Shown: positions 26,729 through 34,508, counted from the stretch's first letter. The stretch: 64,000 bases of DNA from DAOUBP01 sp964474695 (GCA_964474695.1 CAYYTK010000024.1:1-64000); one strand, 5' to 3'. The notes: a model not told the origin generated them from the sequence alone. Numbers and translations: made by a program.

Positions 26729-27436
26729 TCAGAAGCCGAGGCCTCTGGTCTTCAAGGAAATCCAACCCGACTTCGCCACGATGATGTGGTCGATCAGGTC
26801 GATGCCGAGCAGTTGCCCGGCGTCGCGGATGGCCCGCGTGCACTGGACGTCTTCGGGCGAGGGGGTCGGGTCGTTGCCCGGATGGTTGTGCGCGATGACG
26901 ATGGCGGGCGCGTTGGCCCGCACCGCCGGCCGCAGCACTTCCGCCGGCCGCACGACCGCGGCGCCGACGTTGCCGCGGTAGACGTCCTCCATAGCCAGCA
27001 CGTGGTAGCGCGTGTCCAGGACGATGACCCGCAGGTGCTCCTGCTCCAGGAGCGCCATCTCGGGCAGCAGCAGGTCCGCGATCTGCGCCGGCGACGTGAT
27101 GGCCGGCCGCGCCTCGGACGCGTGCAGCTCTTCGATCAGGCGCTGGCCGAGCGCCAGCGCGGCCTTGACCTGCAGCGCCTTGCCGGGCGCGAGGCCCGCG
27201 GCGCGCAGCTCGGCCGGCGTGGCTTGCGCCAGGCCGGTCAGGCCGCCGCAGCGGAGCACCAGGCCCTGGGCGAGCGCCAGCCCGTCGGCCGTGCCCAGGA
27301 GCACGGCCAGCAGTTCGGCGCTGGTCAGGATGCCCGGCCCGTGCCGGCGCAGGCGCTCGGCCGGCCGGTCGGCGGCGGGCAGCTCGCGGATCAGGAAGGT
27401 GGGAACGGTCTTGTCGGGGCGTGTGATGGTGTGCAT
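26729..27436 (-). CDS. radC: RadC-family JAMM/MPN protein
   Basis: This 235-residue protein has a UPF0758 helix-hairpin-helix region (LAQATPAELRAAGL, residues about 69-82) and a JAB/MPN domain with HNHPGNDPTPS (H183, H185, D189). RadC family proteins usually read HNHPSGDP; here S is replaced by G and G by N, but the metal ligands are kept. Length is normal. Despite the name the role in repair is unproven; the family is common on integrative elements and in type-IV-secretion-linked gene sets. The start at ATG 27436 follows AGGAG. It lies between the primase and the Cas4-like nuclease genes. Confidence 0.88.
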   Translation of the reverse strand: MHTITRPDKTVPTFLIRELPAADRPAERLRRHGPGILTSAELLAVLLGTADGLALAQGLVLRCGGLTGLAQATPAELRAAGLAPGKALQVKAALALGQRLIEELHASEARPAITSPAQIADLLLPEMALLEQEHLRVIVLDTRYHVLAMEDVYRGNVGAAVVRPAEVLRPAVRANAPAIVIAHNHPGNDPTPSPEDVQCTRAIRDAGQLLGIDLIDHIIVAKSGWISLKTRGLGF

Positions 27437-27622
27437 GAGAACTCCTGTCTGTGGGTTGGTCTGTGTAGCCGCCGCAGGCAGGCGCATGGTCGTGAGGGGA
27501 CTCCCGGTCAGGGAGCGGCTCCCTCCGGGAGCTTGGCGCCTCCCTGCCGGGCAGCCGTGCGTGTGGGAATGCCGTGGTATGCGTGAGGACTAACGGCTGC
27601 TAACGGGCGTCGAACGGGGCTA

Positions 27623-28615
27623 TTACACCCCGTGGGCCGCGAGCCAGGCGGCCAGCGAGCCGTCCTGCAGGCGGTCGTTGGCGTCCAGTCCGCCCTCCGA
27701 CCACAGGGCATACCCGGTGGCCGGCGCGATGGCTGGCACGGCGGCCGCGGCGCGGGCGAGGTCGTCCAGCCAGATGAAGACCCGGCGGTAGGCCTCGACC
27801 ACGCTGTCCAACAGGCGCAGCGTGCGCCGCTGGGCCAGCCCCTCCTGGCTGCCGCACGAGAGCACGTCGGCCCGCCCGGACAGCACCTGCCAGAGCGAGA
27901 CGGCGTTGAGCTCCCCTTCGGCGAGCACCAGCGTGTCGCGGCCCGTGCGCAGGTCCAGCCCGTACAGCAGCCGCTCCCCGCCCTTGCGCTGGCTGAAGCG
28001 TTCCGGCTTCGCCAGCTCCGGGAAGATGAAACGGTACTGCACCGCCTGGAGCGCGGCATTTGCCTGCCAGGGCAGCGTGATGGCCGGCAGCTTGGTCTTG
28101 AGCCGCGGGTGCCAGGCCGGCGTGTAGCCCAGCCCCCACGCCTGCCAGGCGCATGGGGCGAGGCCCCGGCCGGTGAGATAGGCGCGGCCCGGCTCAGCCG
28201 TCGGAGCGTGGTTCAGGCTCCAGGCGGCCTGGCGGACCTCGGCCTGCGCGGCCCGCTGCCAGCGCGGCTCGCGCCACGCGGGCGTGTGGACCTGCACTCG
28301 GTAGCCGGTCTGGCAGGCCGGCTGGCCGTGCGGCGCCAGGCCGGCGAGCCGGCTGAGCGCTTCGTGAAACGTGAGGTGATCCCGCCGGCGCAGGTAGTCG
28401 ATGGCGTCGCCCCCACGCGGGGCGCACTGCCGGCAGAACCAGCGACCGCCCCCGTAGGCGGGCTGGACGTGCAGCCGGTCCTCGCCGCCGCAGAAGGGGC
28501 AGGGTCCCGCCCACTCCCCGCCGCGCGTGCCCGCGATGCGGACGAGCGGCGTGTCGCGGCCGATGAACTCGGCCAGGTCGAGGCGTTGCTTGATGGCGGT
28601 GATGTCTGTGGTCAT
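27623..28615 (-). CDS. DnaG-type primase with CHC2-like zinc finger and Toprim domain
   Basis: This 330-residue protein opens with a primase zinc finger (C39-P-F-C42 ... C61-R-Q-C64, followed by GGDAIDYLR) and continues with an RNA polymerase-basic-domain-like stretch and a Toprim domain with LVLAEGELNAVSLWQ near residues 228-242 and WLDD near 282. It is much shorter than chromosomal DnaG (about 600) and lacks the helicase-binding C-domain, as in plasmid and phage primases. It would prime replication or transfer of the element. GGAG precedes ATG 28615. A terminator-like hairpin upstream suggests it has its own promoter. Confidence 0.85.
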   Translation of the reverse strand: MTTDITAIKQRLDLAEFIGRDTPLVRIAGTRGGEWAGPCPFCGGEDRLHVQPAYGGGRWFCRQCAPRGGDAIDYLRRRDHLTFHEALSRLAGLAPHGQPACQTGYRVQVHTPAWREPRWQRAAQAEVRQAAWSLNHAPTAEPGRAYLTGRGLAPCAWQAWGLGYTPAWHPRLKTKLPAITLPWQANAALQAVQYRFIFPELAKPERFSQRKGGERLLYGLDLRTGRDTLVLAEGELNAVSLWQVLSGRADVLSCGSQEGLAQRRTLRLLDSVVEAYRRVFIWLDDLARAAAAVPAIAPATGYALWSEGGLDANDRLQDGSLAAWLAAHGV

Positions 28616-28666
28616 GGCTGTGCTCCGAGCTGTGGGGTCTGTGAGGCCGTGTGGTCAAACAAGAAA

Positions 28667-28690
28667 GGGGAGGAACAGGCCGTCCTCCCC
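28667..28690 (-). terminator. Terminator-like hairpin between the Rad52-type and primase genes
   Basis: GGGGAGGA (28667-28674) and TCCTCCCC (28683-28690) form a perfect 8-base stem. On the minus strand it is followed by TTTCTTGTTT. It may end or attenuate the transcript from the Rad52-type gene. Confidence 0.55.
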
Positions 28691-28697
28691 TTCGGAT

Positions 28698-28753
28698 CAG
28701 GCGTAAGCCTGGCAGGTGGGCCGATCCCGTCCGGTGTGAAGCGGGACGGGATC
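28698..28753. repeat. GTAA hairpin plus 10-base palindromic stem
   Basis: CAGGC-GTAA-GCCTG (28698-28711) repeats the GNRA-loop design seen at 22.2 and 22.6 kb. GATCCCGTCC (28723-28732) and GGACGGGATC (28744-28753) form a perfect 10-base stem with an 11-base loop. Confidence 0.6.
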
Positions 28754-28785
28754 AGCGAGACGGCTGACGTGTCGAGACGACGGGC

Positions 28786-29571
28786 CTAGAAGGGGTCGTC
28801 GGCGGTGGGAGCGGGGACGCCGGCAGGGATCGCAGGCATCAGGAGGGCCGCAGCCGCCGCCTTCAAAGGCGCGAACTGGGCGTTCTCGCTGAGCCACTTG
28901 ACGTAGCCGGGGTCCTGCGCCAGCACCTGGCCGAGGGTCTGCCCCTTGAACTTGCCGAACTTGACCTCCATCGCGGCCGGGTCGCCGTGCGCGGCAGCGC
29001 CGTTACCGGCGGAGCCATTGCCGCCGTTGCCGTTGCCGCCGTGACCCTGCGCGTCGGCCGGCGCGCCGTTGCTTGCAGGCGGCTTGCCGGTGCGCAGCAT
29101 CTCGCGCAGCGCGTCGAGCGCGGCGGGCGGGAAGGCCCGCTTGGCCGGGTCGTAGTCGGCCCAGACCTGGGGCACCGAGTACAGGTAGCGCCCCAGCGAG
29201 AACTTGGCGCACGCCCGCTTGAAGGCCTGCGCCTCCGCGCTGGTGGCCGCGTTCTCCTCCGCGCCGTTGGCCGTGGCCACCAGGCACTCCCCGATGGCCT
29301 GGCGGGTGACGCCGCCCAGCGTGAGGGTGCAGGTGACGACCACGCGGCCTTCGGGGTACTCGCGCAGGTAGGCGTTGGACCAGGCGGGATCCGCCTCATC
29401 CAGCCGCGTCTCGTACGCGCGAGCGTCCACGTAGGCCAGCGCCAGCGCACGGTTGCTGCTCTTGGCGACTGCGCCAGGCTTGAACTCGACCACGGCCGGG
29501 TCGAACGGCTTGGCCAGCTCGGCCAGGATGGCTTCGAACGCCTTCGGGTTCTGCGTGTTTGCGGATGACAT
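28786..29571 (-). CDS. Rad52/Rad22-type single-strand annealing protein
   Basis: This 261-residue protein begins with a Rad52-like domain (residues about 1-150): FDPAVVEFKPGAV, LALAYVDARAYETRLDEAD, VVVTCTLTLGG and NAATSAEAQAFKRACAKFSLG, matching phage Sak/DdrA-type proteins. A Gly/Asn-rich linker follows (about 165-190), then a C-terminal module KFGKFKGQTLGQVLAQDPGY...WLSE found in several recombination and exonuclease proteins. It would anneal complementary single strands during repair or integration, in line with the SSB-like protein and Cas4-like nuclease nearby. AAGGAGA precedes ATG 29571. Family and length are typical. Confidence 0.85.
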   Translation of the reverse strand: MSSANTQNPKAFEAILAELAKPFDPAVVEFKPGAVAKSSNRALALAYVDARAYETRLDEADPAWSNAYLREYPEGRVVVTCTLTLGGVTRQAIGECLVATANGAEENAATSAEAQAFKRACAKFSLGRYLYSVPQVWADYDPAKRAFPPAALDALREMLRTGKPPASNGAPADAQGHGGNGNGGNGSAGNGAAAHGDPAAMEVKFGKFKGQTLGQVLAQDPGYVKWLSENAQFAPLKAAAAALLMPAIPAGVPAPTADDPF

Positions 29572-29674
29572 GATGGGTTCTCCTTGTGTGGAATGTGTTG
29601 GCAGACCAGCAGCCTGCCAGGCTTGTGATGAGACAGTGTCAGATCGGTGCGGAGCGCTTGGGCGGCAGGGGTAG

Positions 29675-29752
29675 GCAGCAGGTGTCAGGAGGCAGGAGTC
29701 AGACCGATTCCTGATGCCTGATCCCTGACCCCTGTTCTCTGATTCCTGCTCA
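29675..29752. repeat. CCTGATNCCTGA-type low-complexity array
   Basis: A degenerate 7-8-base repeat built on CTGATCCCTGA runs from the GTCAGGAGGCAGGAG stretch to the end of the next gene. Similar arrays occur at 33.36-33.49 and 57.65-57.69 kb. Confidence 0.65.
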
Positions 29753-30217
29753 CTGGCCTGCCGCCTCCTGCGCCAGTTCGGCCAGGACCGTCTCGGCGAT
29801 GGCCCCGCTCTGTTCCTCGACGACGGCCATGACCGCCGTCAGGACGTGCGAGAGCGCGCTGCGCACGGCCGCGCGCACAACTGCTTCGGGGACCGGCGCC
29901 GCGGCCGCCGGCGGGACGGCCGACCGGGCCTTCGCCAGATAGGTTTCCAGCCGCGCCGGCCACTGCGTCAGCACGGCCGCCAGCAGGTGCTTGCACGGGC
30001 CACCGCGCTGCTGCCAGTCGTCACAGGTGCAGGTGCCCAGTCCGTGGGGCGTGGCCTGCCCGAAGTGGACGGTGTAGGCCGCGCTGCCGCCGTTGGCGAT
30101 GATGAACGCGTTGGGCGTCTCGGCCGCAGTGACCGTGACGCTGCCCGCCGTCACCACCTCCCGGGCGCGCGCCAGCCGCGCTTCCACATCGGGCCAGGTG
30201 AGCTTGGTGCCGTTCAT
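29750..30217 (-). CDS. Stand-alone SWIM zinc-finger protein
   Basis: This 155-residue protein carries a SWIM finger (CTCDDWQQRG then PCKHLLAAVL, residues about 69-90) after an N-terminal region very like that of the SWIM-ATPase at 24140, indicating duplication of the SWIM module without the ATPase. The C-terminal half is Ala-rich and helical. It may be a regulatory or substrate-binding partner of the SWIM-ATPase/VWA pair. The ribosome binding site AAGGAGGTGA before ATG 30217 is a nearly perfect anti-16S match, so high expression is likely. Confidence 0.78.
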   Translation of the reverse strand: MNGTKLTWPDVEARLARAREVVTAGSVTVTAAETPNAFIIANGGSAAYTVHFGQATPHGLGTCTCDDWQQRGGPCKHLLAAVLTQWPARLETYLAKARSAVPPAAAAPVPEAVVRAAVRSALSHVLTAVMAVVEEQSGAIAETVLAELAQEAAGQ

Positions 30218-30295
30218 GATGATTCACCTCCTTGTCGTGTGATGGTGTAAGATGTCTCGCTCTGTGTCTCTGTGCGCCGTCCGTCTCCGTGCCGC

Positions 30296-30448
30296 TGTGG
30301 GCACGACCGCAGAGGGCGAGGGCGAATGGCGAATAAGTCACTTCGAGATTCGCTGATTCGCTGATTCGCTCTCGTCCGCTCCGGTCGTGCCCACAGAAAC
30401 AAAAACACGCCCGGGGCGACCGGCGCTGGTGCGCGGTCGCGGGCGTGT
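30296..30448. repeat. Inverted-repeat cluster with tandem octamers; candidate origin or regulatory site
   Basis: This 311-base gap (30218-30528) holds TGTGGGCACGACCG (30296-30309) and its exact reverse complement (30382-30395). Between them are two copies of GGCGAAT (30321-30334) and three perfect tandem copies of GATTCGCT (30347-30370). To the right a second structure pairs ACACGCCCG (30405-30413) with CGGGCGTGT (30440-30448) and GCGACCG (30416-30422) with CGGTCGC (30434-30440). The position between SSB-like and SWIM genes of a replication module fits iterons or an origin, but a regulatory role is equally possible. Confidence 0.5.
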
Positions 30449-30528
30449 CCGTTCTGTGGGCGAGCTTGTGTGCTTGTTACGTGATTGCGATCTTCAGTTG
30501 TTAAAGTGCAGCAGCCGGGCGGGCCGGC

Positions 30529-30927
30529 TCAGGTCGGGCCGCCGGTCACATTCAGCCGCTCGACGATCACCTCGTTAAGCACGTGCGGCTTGCGCACCTT
30601 GTCGCCGAACGCGGCGATCAGCTCGCGCAGCGCCTTCAGCCCGGCCTCGTCGCCGGTGGCGGTCTCGGCGAAACGCGCTAGCGGGATGTCGTAGTCGCGG
30701 CTTGCCAGCTGGCCGTGCGCCCGAAGGCGCGTCCCTTCGGCCAGCGCGCTCGCGGCGAGCGCATGCGCGCCCTCGCAGCGCAGGGTCAGGTAGTCCGGCT
30801 CCTCCCGGCTGCCCGTGCGCCGCAGCGCGCGGCCGGGATCGGGATAGCAGGCGAGGCGCACGAAGCGCGTGTCGCCGAACGCCCAGACCTTGACCACCAC
30901 CCCTTCGACGTGTGTCTCGTTCAGCAC
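30529..30927 (-). CDS. SSB-like OB-fold protein
   Basis: This 132-residue protein has the strand order of a single-stranded DNA-binding OB fold: VEGVVVKVWAFGDTRFVRLACY, then YLTLRCEG, GTRLRAHGQLASRDYDI and a final VIVERLNV strand. It lacks the acidic DDDIPF-type tail of replicative SSB. The GTG start at 30927 is preceded by AAGGAGGA. With the Rad52-type protein and primase it makes a compact replication/recombination set. A primosomal PriB-like role is an alternative. Confidence 0.65.
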   Translation of the reverse strand: MLNETHVEGVVVKVWAFGDTRFVRLACYPDPGRALRRTGSREEPDYLTLRCEGAHALAASALAEGTRLRAHGQLASRDYDIPLARFAETATGDEAGLKALRELIAAFGDKVRKPHVLNEVIVERLNVTGGPT

Positions 30928-31047
30928 TGCTTCCTCCTTGTCCGGGGGCAGGGGGCAAGGGACAGAAGCCGAACTGACAGCTGCCGCCTACGCGGTGCGC
31001 GCACCCCGCAGACGCAGGCATCCCCGGCTCCTGTCCCCTGCCTCCTG

Positions 31048-32358
31048 TCACCACGTCTCCGCCCACAGTGCGCCGCGATCGTCGCCGGCGAGCAGCAGCT
31101 CCAGGTCGGTCGCCCGGCCGTGGACAATGCCCGCGGCCTTGGCGTCCGCAACCAGATGCTGCCGCACCTGGCGCGTGGGCGCACACAGCGCGACCGCGCC
31201 CTGCGCGTCCGTCAGTTCGGCCCACGGGGTGGCCGGCTCGGCCCCCCGCACAACCGCGTAGACCTGCTCGGCGCCTTTCACCAGCAGCAGGTCGGGCCGC
31301 TGCGGCCGTGTGGCCGGCGGGCAGACCTCGGTCTGGTAGCCGCGCTGGCGGGCGTGGCCCGCCAAAGCGCAGACCCAGGCGCTGTGCTTGACCTGGTCCG
31401 CGCCGTCGCGCGCTTCCAACCGGCCCCATTCCGACGCCACCGGCGTGACGCCGATCTCGTTCAGGACCCGTTGGCCCAGGTTGGTCAGCCGCAGGATGGC
31501 AATCCGCACCTGCCCGTCAGGTGCGCCGGCAGCAACCGTGCCCTCGATGCTCTCCGTGGCCTGGTGGATCAGGTTACGCTGCGCCAGCGGCCCAAAGAGG
31601 TCTTGTAGGCTCTTGTCCCGCTCGTTGACGCCGAGCTGCTCGACCACGCGGCGCAAGATCGCCTGGCGCAGCGACCAGCCCGTCGTCGCCAGCGCCACCA
31701 GCGCCCGCCCTTGCACGGGCCAGTTATCAAACAGCCGGGCGTACTTTGCCGGCGGCGCGGGCAGGTCCGCGGCGGCCGGCGCTGATGCAGCAGGTTGCGC
31801 TGCGCTGCGGCCGGGCTGGTCCGGCGCGCCGGGCGGCTGCGCCTCAACCGGCTCGGCCGCGTCAGCCTCCGCGTGTGCGGCGCCTTCCGCGGGGCGCGCC
31901 TTGGCCCTCTGCGCCGGGGTCCGCTCCGCCCGCTCCTTGTCCTTCAGTTCCCGCAGAGCCGCGGCCAGCGTCATCTTCTCCTGGCGCAACTGCTGCGTCA
32001 GATCGCGCAGCCGGTTGTTCTCGGCCCGCACGACCCGCAGCTCGTCGCGCAGCCGGTTCAGCTCCGGCGCGCCGGGCGCCGCATCGGCAGCGGCCGGTAG
32101 GCCCCAATGGGCGCCGGCCGGCGGCGTCGGTCCGCCCTGGCCGGCGGAGAAGAAGACCAGCCATTCCGCGGCGGTCAGCCGTCGGAAGTAACCGGCTTCG
32201 CCGCGCTTGGCTGCGTCGGCCGCGGCCGGCGCCAGGGTGTGCGCCAGCCGTTCCAGCACGCCGACGTATTCCCGCACCTGGCCCTCGGCCAGCACCCGCA
32301 GCGCGTGCTCCCCGTCAAGGAGCTGCTGCCAGGTCTGGTCGAAGGCCGGATCGGACAT
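31048..32358 (-). CDS. Coiled-coil protein with winged-helix-like region
   Basis: This 436-residue protein has an N-terminal helical part, a coiled coil at about 100-145 (LNRLRDELRVVRAENNRLRD pattern), an Ala/Pro/Glu-rich linker (150-200) and a C-terminal region with a winged-helix-like LRRVVEQLGVNERDKSLQDL and a restriction-like RPDLLLVKG strand near 360. I do not recognise a family; such proteins are often element-encoded. The start is uncertain: ATG 32358 and GTG 32364 both lie within the end of the upstream gene, giving an overlap of about 44 bases. Translational coupling to that membrane protein is likely. Confidence 0.55.
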   Translation of the reverse strand: MSDPAFDQTWQQLLDGEHALRVLAEGQVREYVGVLERLAHTLAPAAADAAKRGEAGYFRRLTAAEWLVFFSAGQGGPTPPAGAHWGLPAAADAAPGAPELNRLRDELRVVRAENNRLRDLTQQLRQEKMTLAAALRELKDKERAERTPAQRAKARPAEGAAHAEADAAEPVEAQPPGAPDQPGRSAAQPAASAPAAADLPAPPAKYARLFDNWPVQGRALVALATTGWSLRQAILRRVVEQLGVNERDKSLQDLFGPLAQRNLIHQATESIEGTVAAGAPDGQVRIAILRLTNLGQRVLNEIGVTPVASEWGRLEARDGADQVKHSAWVCALAGHARQRGYQTEVCPPATRPQRPDLLLVKGAEQVYAVVRGAEPATPWAELTDAQGAVALCAPTRQVRQHLVADAKAAGIVHGRATDLELLLAGDDRGALWAETW

Positions 32359-32869
32359 CCCCACCTGCCATCATGAGCGCCAGGTAGCTCCGGCGCAAGG
32401 CGCCCTCAGGCGCGGGCTCCGCCGGCCCGGCCAGCACCTGGATCCGGGCCAACGCCTCGTTCAGCGCGGCGACCGCCCGCTCGCGGGTCACTGCCCCGCT
32501 GGCATACTGGGCGGCGGCCGCGGCCGCGTCGATCAGCGCCTGCCGCGCCCCGGCCGTGGCCGACACACCCTGCCGGTGCCCGGCGTAGAGCCGCTGCGCC
32601 AACAGCATCGCCTGCACCGGGTCCGGGCTGGCCGGCCCCGCCAGCAACGCCCGCAGCTCGCCGGCGTCGCGGGCCAGCCGCGCAGCCTCGCCCCGCGCCT
32701 GGCGCGCGAGGCTGGCGGCCGCCCAGCGCGCGGGCGTCAGCACAGCCGGGCGATCCGCCTCGACCGGCGTGACGCCGCGCCCCAGGAGGGCCAGGCCGAC
32801 CAGGACCAGCGCAGCCAGGCAGCCGAACAGCAGCCGCTTGGCCGGCCACGCGCCCAGCTCGATCTCCAT
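32315..32869 (-). CDS. Membrane-anchored protein of the pilin-gene cluster
   Basis: This 184-residue protein has an N-terminal anchor helix (LLFGCLAALVLVGLALLG, residues about 14-31) and a long Ala-rich helical periplasmic or extracellular part. No family is recognised. It follows the TadG-like gene (60-base gap) and overlaps the next gene by about 44 bases. AAGG-rich sequence precedes ATG 32869. Position suggests a Tad-associated structural protein; that is inference. Confidence 0.55.
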   Translation of the reverse strand: MEIELGAWPAKRLLFGCLAALVLVGLALLGRGVTPVEADRPAVLTPARWAAASLARQARGEAARLARDAGELRALLAGPASPDPVQAMLLAQRLYAGHRQGVSATAGARQALIDAAAAAAQYASGAVTRERAVAALNEALARIQVLAGPAEPAPEGALRRSYLALMMAGGDVRSGLRPDLAAAP

Positions 32870-32929
32870 GCCTGCCCTTCCGCGCACCGGCACTCCCGCC
32901 GGCGCGCCAGTCCCTTCAGCGCGTCCGGT

Positions 32930-33496
32930 TCAGCGTTGGTCCATCCTGAACCGGCTCTGCGCAACGACCGGCACGGTGAAACGCGGCGACAGCGCGAAGA
33001 AGACCTGCGTCGTGCCGCCGGCGTACACCGTGACCGTATCGCCCCCCTCATCGATCTGGAGCGCGCCCAACGCGGGCGCGTAGCCGCGCGCGGCCAGGTC
33101 ACCCGTCGCGCGGACGAACTCGGCTGCCGCGTTGCCGTAGGCGTCGCCTGCCAGCCGCACCTCCCCGGTATTGCGGAAGTGCGGGATGTCCACGCTGCGC
33201 GCCGCGGCCTCCGCGGCCGCGTCCGCAGCCAGTTGCAGCCGTGTGCGCAGGGTGAAGTAGCGCGGCACGTCGATCGCCAGCCCGGCCAGGGGGATCAGCA
33301 CGGTGATCACCACCAGGGTGTTCCACACCAGATCCCCGCGGCGGCCGAGCAGCCAGCGGACGGGAGTCAGGAGCCAGGTGACAGGTGTCAGACGCCAGCT
33401 GCCGGATTGCCTCCTGGCGCCTGATCCCTGATCACTGACGCCTGGGTTCTGTTCCCCGACTCCTGACCCCTGGTCCCTGATCCCTGCGTTCACCAT
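32930..33496 (-). CDS. TadG/TadE-like pseudopilin
   Basis: This 188-residue protein has the TadE/TadG signature GRRGDLVWNTLVVITVLIPL followed by a LAIDVPRYFTLRTRLQLAAD helix (residues about 50-95), i.e. a G-D prepilin-type start and hydrophobic helix, then a beta-rich C-terminal part. About 45 residues precede this signature, and codons 5-43 are the translated CCTGATCCCTGA array, so the true start may lie further in; the ATG at 33496 overlaps the TadE stop. The protein would be processed by the TadV-type peptidase at 45.4 kb. Confidence 0.7.
   Translation of the reverse strand: MVNAGIRDQGSGVGEQNPGVSDQGSGARRQSGSWRLTPVTWLLTPVRWLLGRRGDLVWNTLVVITVLIPLAGLAIDVPRYFTLRTRLQLAADAAAEAAARSVDIPHFRNTGEVRLAGDAYGNAAAEFVRATGDLAARGYAPALGALQIDEGGDTVTVYAGGTTQVFFALSPRFTVPVVAQSRFRMDQR
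33360..33488. repeat. CCTGATCCCTGA-type array at the 5' end of the TadG-like gene
   Basis: Degenerate copies of CCTGATCCCTGA, CCTGACGCCTGG and similar units run for about 130 bases, both orientations of the core (CAGG/CCTG) being present. The array overlaps the annotated N-terminus of the TadG-like protein. Confidence 0.65.
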
Positions 33497-33888
33497 CCCT
33501 CCTTCCGGAATGCGCTGACGGCTTCCCCCTGGAGCGGCTGGTTGGCGCCGCCGAAGAGCGGCATCAGGCTGCCGTAGACGTTGGGAAACTCCCAGCCGAC
33601 GCGCACGACCACCTGGCCGCCGGGCGCGGTGTCGGCGGCCACCTCGACATGGTACGTGCCCACCCCGCCGGCCAGCGCGTGCTGCGCTGCAGCCAGGCCG
33701 CGGTTGACCGCGTCGGTCTGGCTGACCGACGCGGCGCGCGCCGCGTAGTTGGCCGCGTTGTTGGCCGTCACGGAGCAGTACCCGGCGAGCGCCAGGTTGA
33801 CCAACGCCAGCGCGACCAACGCCATCAGGGGCATGGTCAGCGCACTTTCGACCATGTCGCCCCGGCGCCCTTTGAGCCACTGGATCAT
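33490..33888 (-). CDS. tadE: TadE-like pseudopilin
   Basis: This 132-residue protein starts with a short basic leader KGRRGDMVESALTMPLMALV, giving G-D-M-V-E with the Glu at the +5 position expected for prepilin peptidase substrates, followed by a single hydrophobic helix and a soluble C-terminal domain with a VVVRVGW strand. This is the TadE layout. Its stop overlaps the ATG of the TadG-like gene by 7 bases. It follows the Flp-like gene by 36 bases. Confidence 0.75.
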   Translation of the reverse strand: MIQWLKGRRGDMVESALTMPLMALVALALVNLALAGYCSVTANNAANYAARAASVSQTDAVNRGLAAAQHALAGGVGTYHVEVAADTAPGGQVVVRVGWEFPNVYGSLMPLFGGANQPLQGEAVSAFRKEGW

Positions 33889-33924
33889 GCTGGCCTCACA
33901 GTAGCGGGTGAGCGCCCGCCTCGC

Positions 33925-34071
33925 CTAGAACGAGCCGACGACGGTGGTCAGCTTCTCCGCCAGCCGCTGGCCCAGGGTGACCCAGAGCGCGACGGCTGCG
34001 ACGACGATGGCGGCGAGGATCAACCCCCTTTCCACCATATCCCCTTCCGTGCCCAGAAGCCACTGCCTCAT
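33925..34071 (-). CDS. flp: Flp-type major pilin candidate (48 residues)
   Basis: This short frame encodes a 48-residue protein: leader MRQWLLGTEGDMVERGLI with Gly-Asp followed by Glu at +5, then one hydrophobic helix (ILAAIVVAAVALWVTL) and a polar end QRLAEKLTTVVGSF. That is the size and design of Flp/Fap pilins of Tad systems. AAGGAGGG lies 6-13 bases before ATG 34071. The three pilin-like genes 33925, 33490 and 32930 share the GD(M/L)V motif, so they probably pass through the same prepilin peptidase. It is the first gene of the long minus-strand operon. Confidence 0.72.
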   Translation of the reverse strand: MRQWLLGTEGDMVERGLILAAIVVAAVALWVTLGQRLAEKLTTVVGSF

Positions 34072-34100
34072 GCTGCTACCCTCCTTTGCGCAAGATGACG

Positions 34101-34158
34101 GCGCCCGTGCCGGGCGCTTAACAAAAAAAGGGGTCCCTCCCTTGCGGGGAACCCCTTT
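34101..34158 (-). promoter_or_regulatory. Terminator-like leader (attenuator candidate) before the Flp-type gene
   Basis: Read on the minus strand, AAAGGGGT...ACCCCTTT (34158-34127) is a strong stem followed by TTTTTTT, an intrinsic terminator, and then GCGCCCG-GCA-CGGGCGC (34117-34101) forms a second hairpin before the AAGGAGGG of the pilin gene. A terminator only about 50 bases upstream of an operon suggests attenuation, or termination of transcripts from the cargo block. Confidence 0.5.
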
Positions 34159-34508
34159 CAGACAACTACCGCTATTCTACCAGGCCTCCCACGCGATGTC
34201 AAGATGCGTGGCGCGAGTTTGAGCCCATGCGCACAATCGTATGATTCTCACGATTCTGTACACGCCGGACGATCCCACTACGCCAATCAACGCCCGGCAA
34301 GCCGGCGCGCCTACAGGCATGACAGGGGTCATGGCGGCAGCTCGGACGCCGGCATAAAATGGAGACAAGCGCGGCTAACGGACTACACACAGCAGTTCTT
34401 CCAGCGGTGCAACACTGGCCCGGCGGCGCTGACGGTTTGATCTGCGCCCAGATAGACCCAAGATCTGGCGCAGTCGGCGGCCTCTGTGAAGTGGCAGGAG
34501 GAGGAAAT
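34159..34508. other. Gene-free boundary between pilin operon and cargo block
   Basis: About 350 bases with no credible gene. No clear direct repeat or palindrome that could be an attachment site is seen. GGAGGAGG just before 34509 belongs to the next gene. Confidence 0.3.

Noticed and set aside
27632..28789. 385-codon plus-strand frame opposite the primase gene
   Set aside because: Antisense shadow; the primase zinc finger and Toprim motifs on the minus strand explain the sequence.
30296..30448. CRISPR array
   Set aside because: The repeats are two inverted copies and short tandem octamers with no repeat-spacer periodicity.
34204..34440. 78-codon plus-strand frame before the HXXEE gene
   Set aside because: No ribosome binding site, no family resemblance, and the region is otherwise non-coding.
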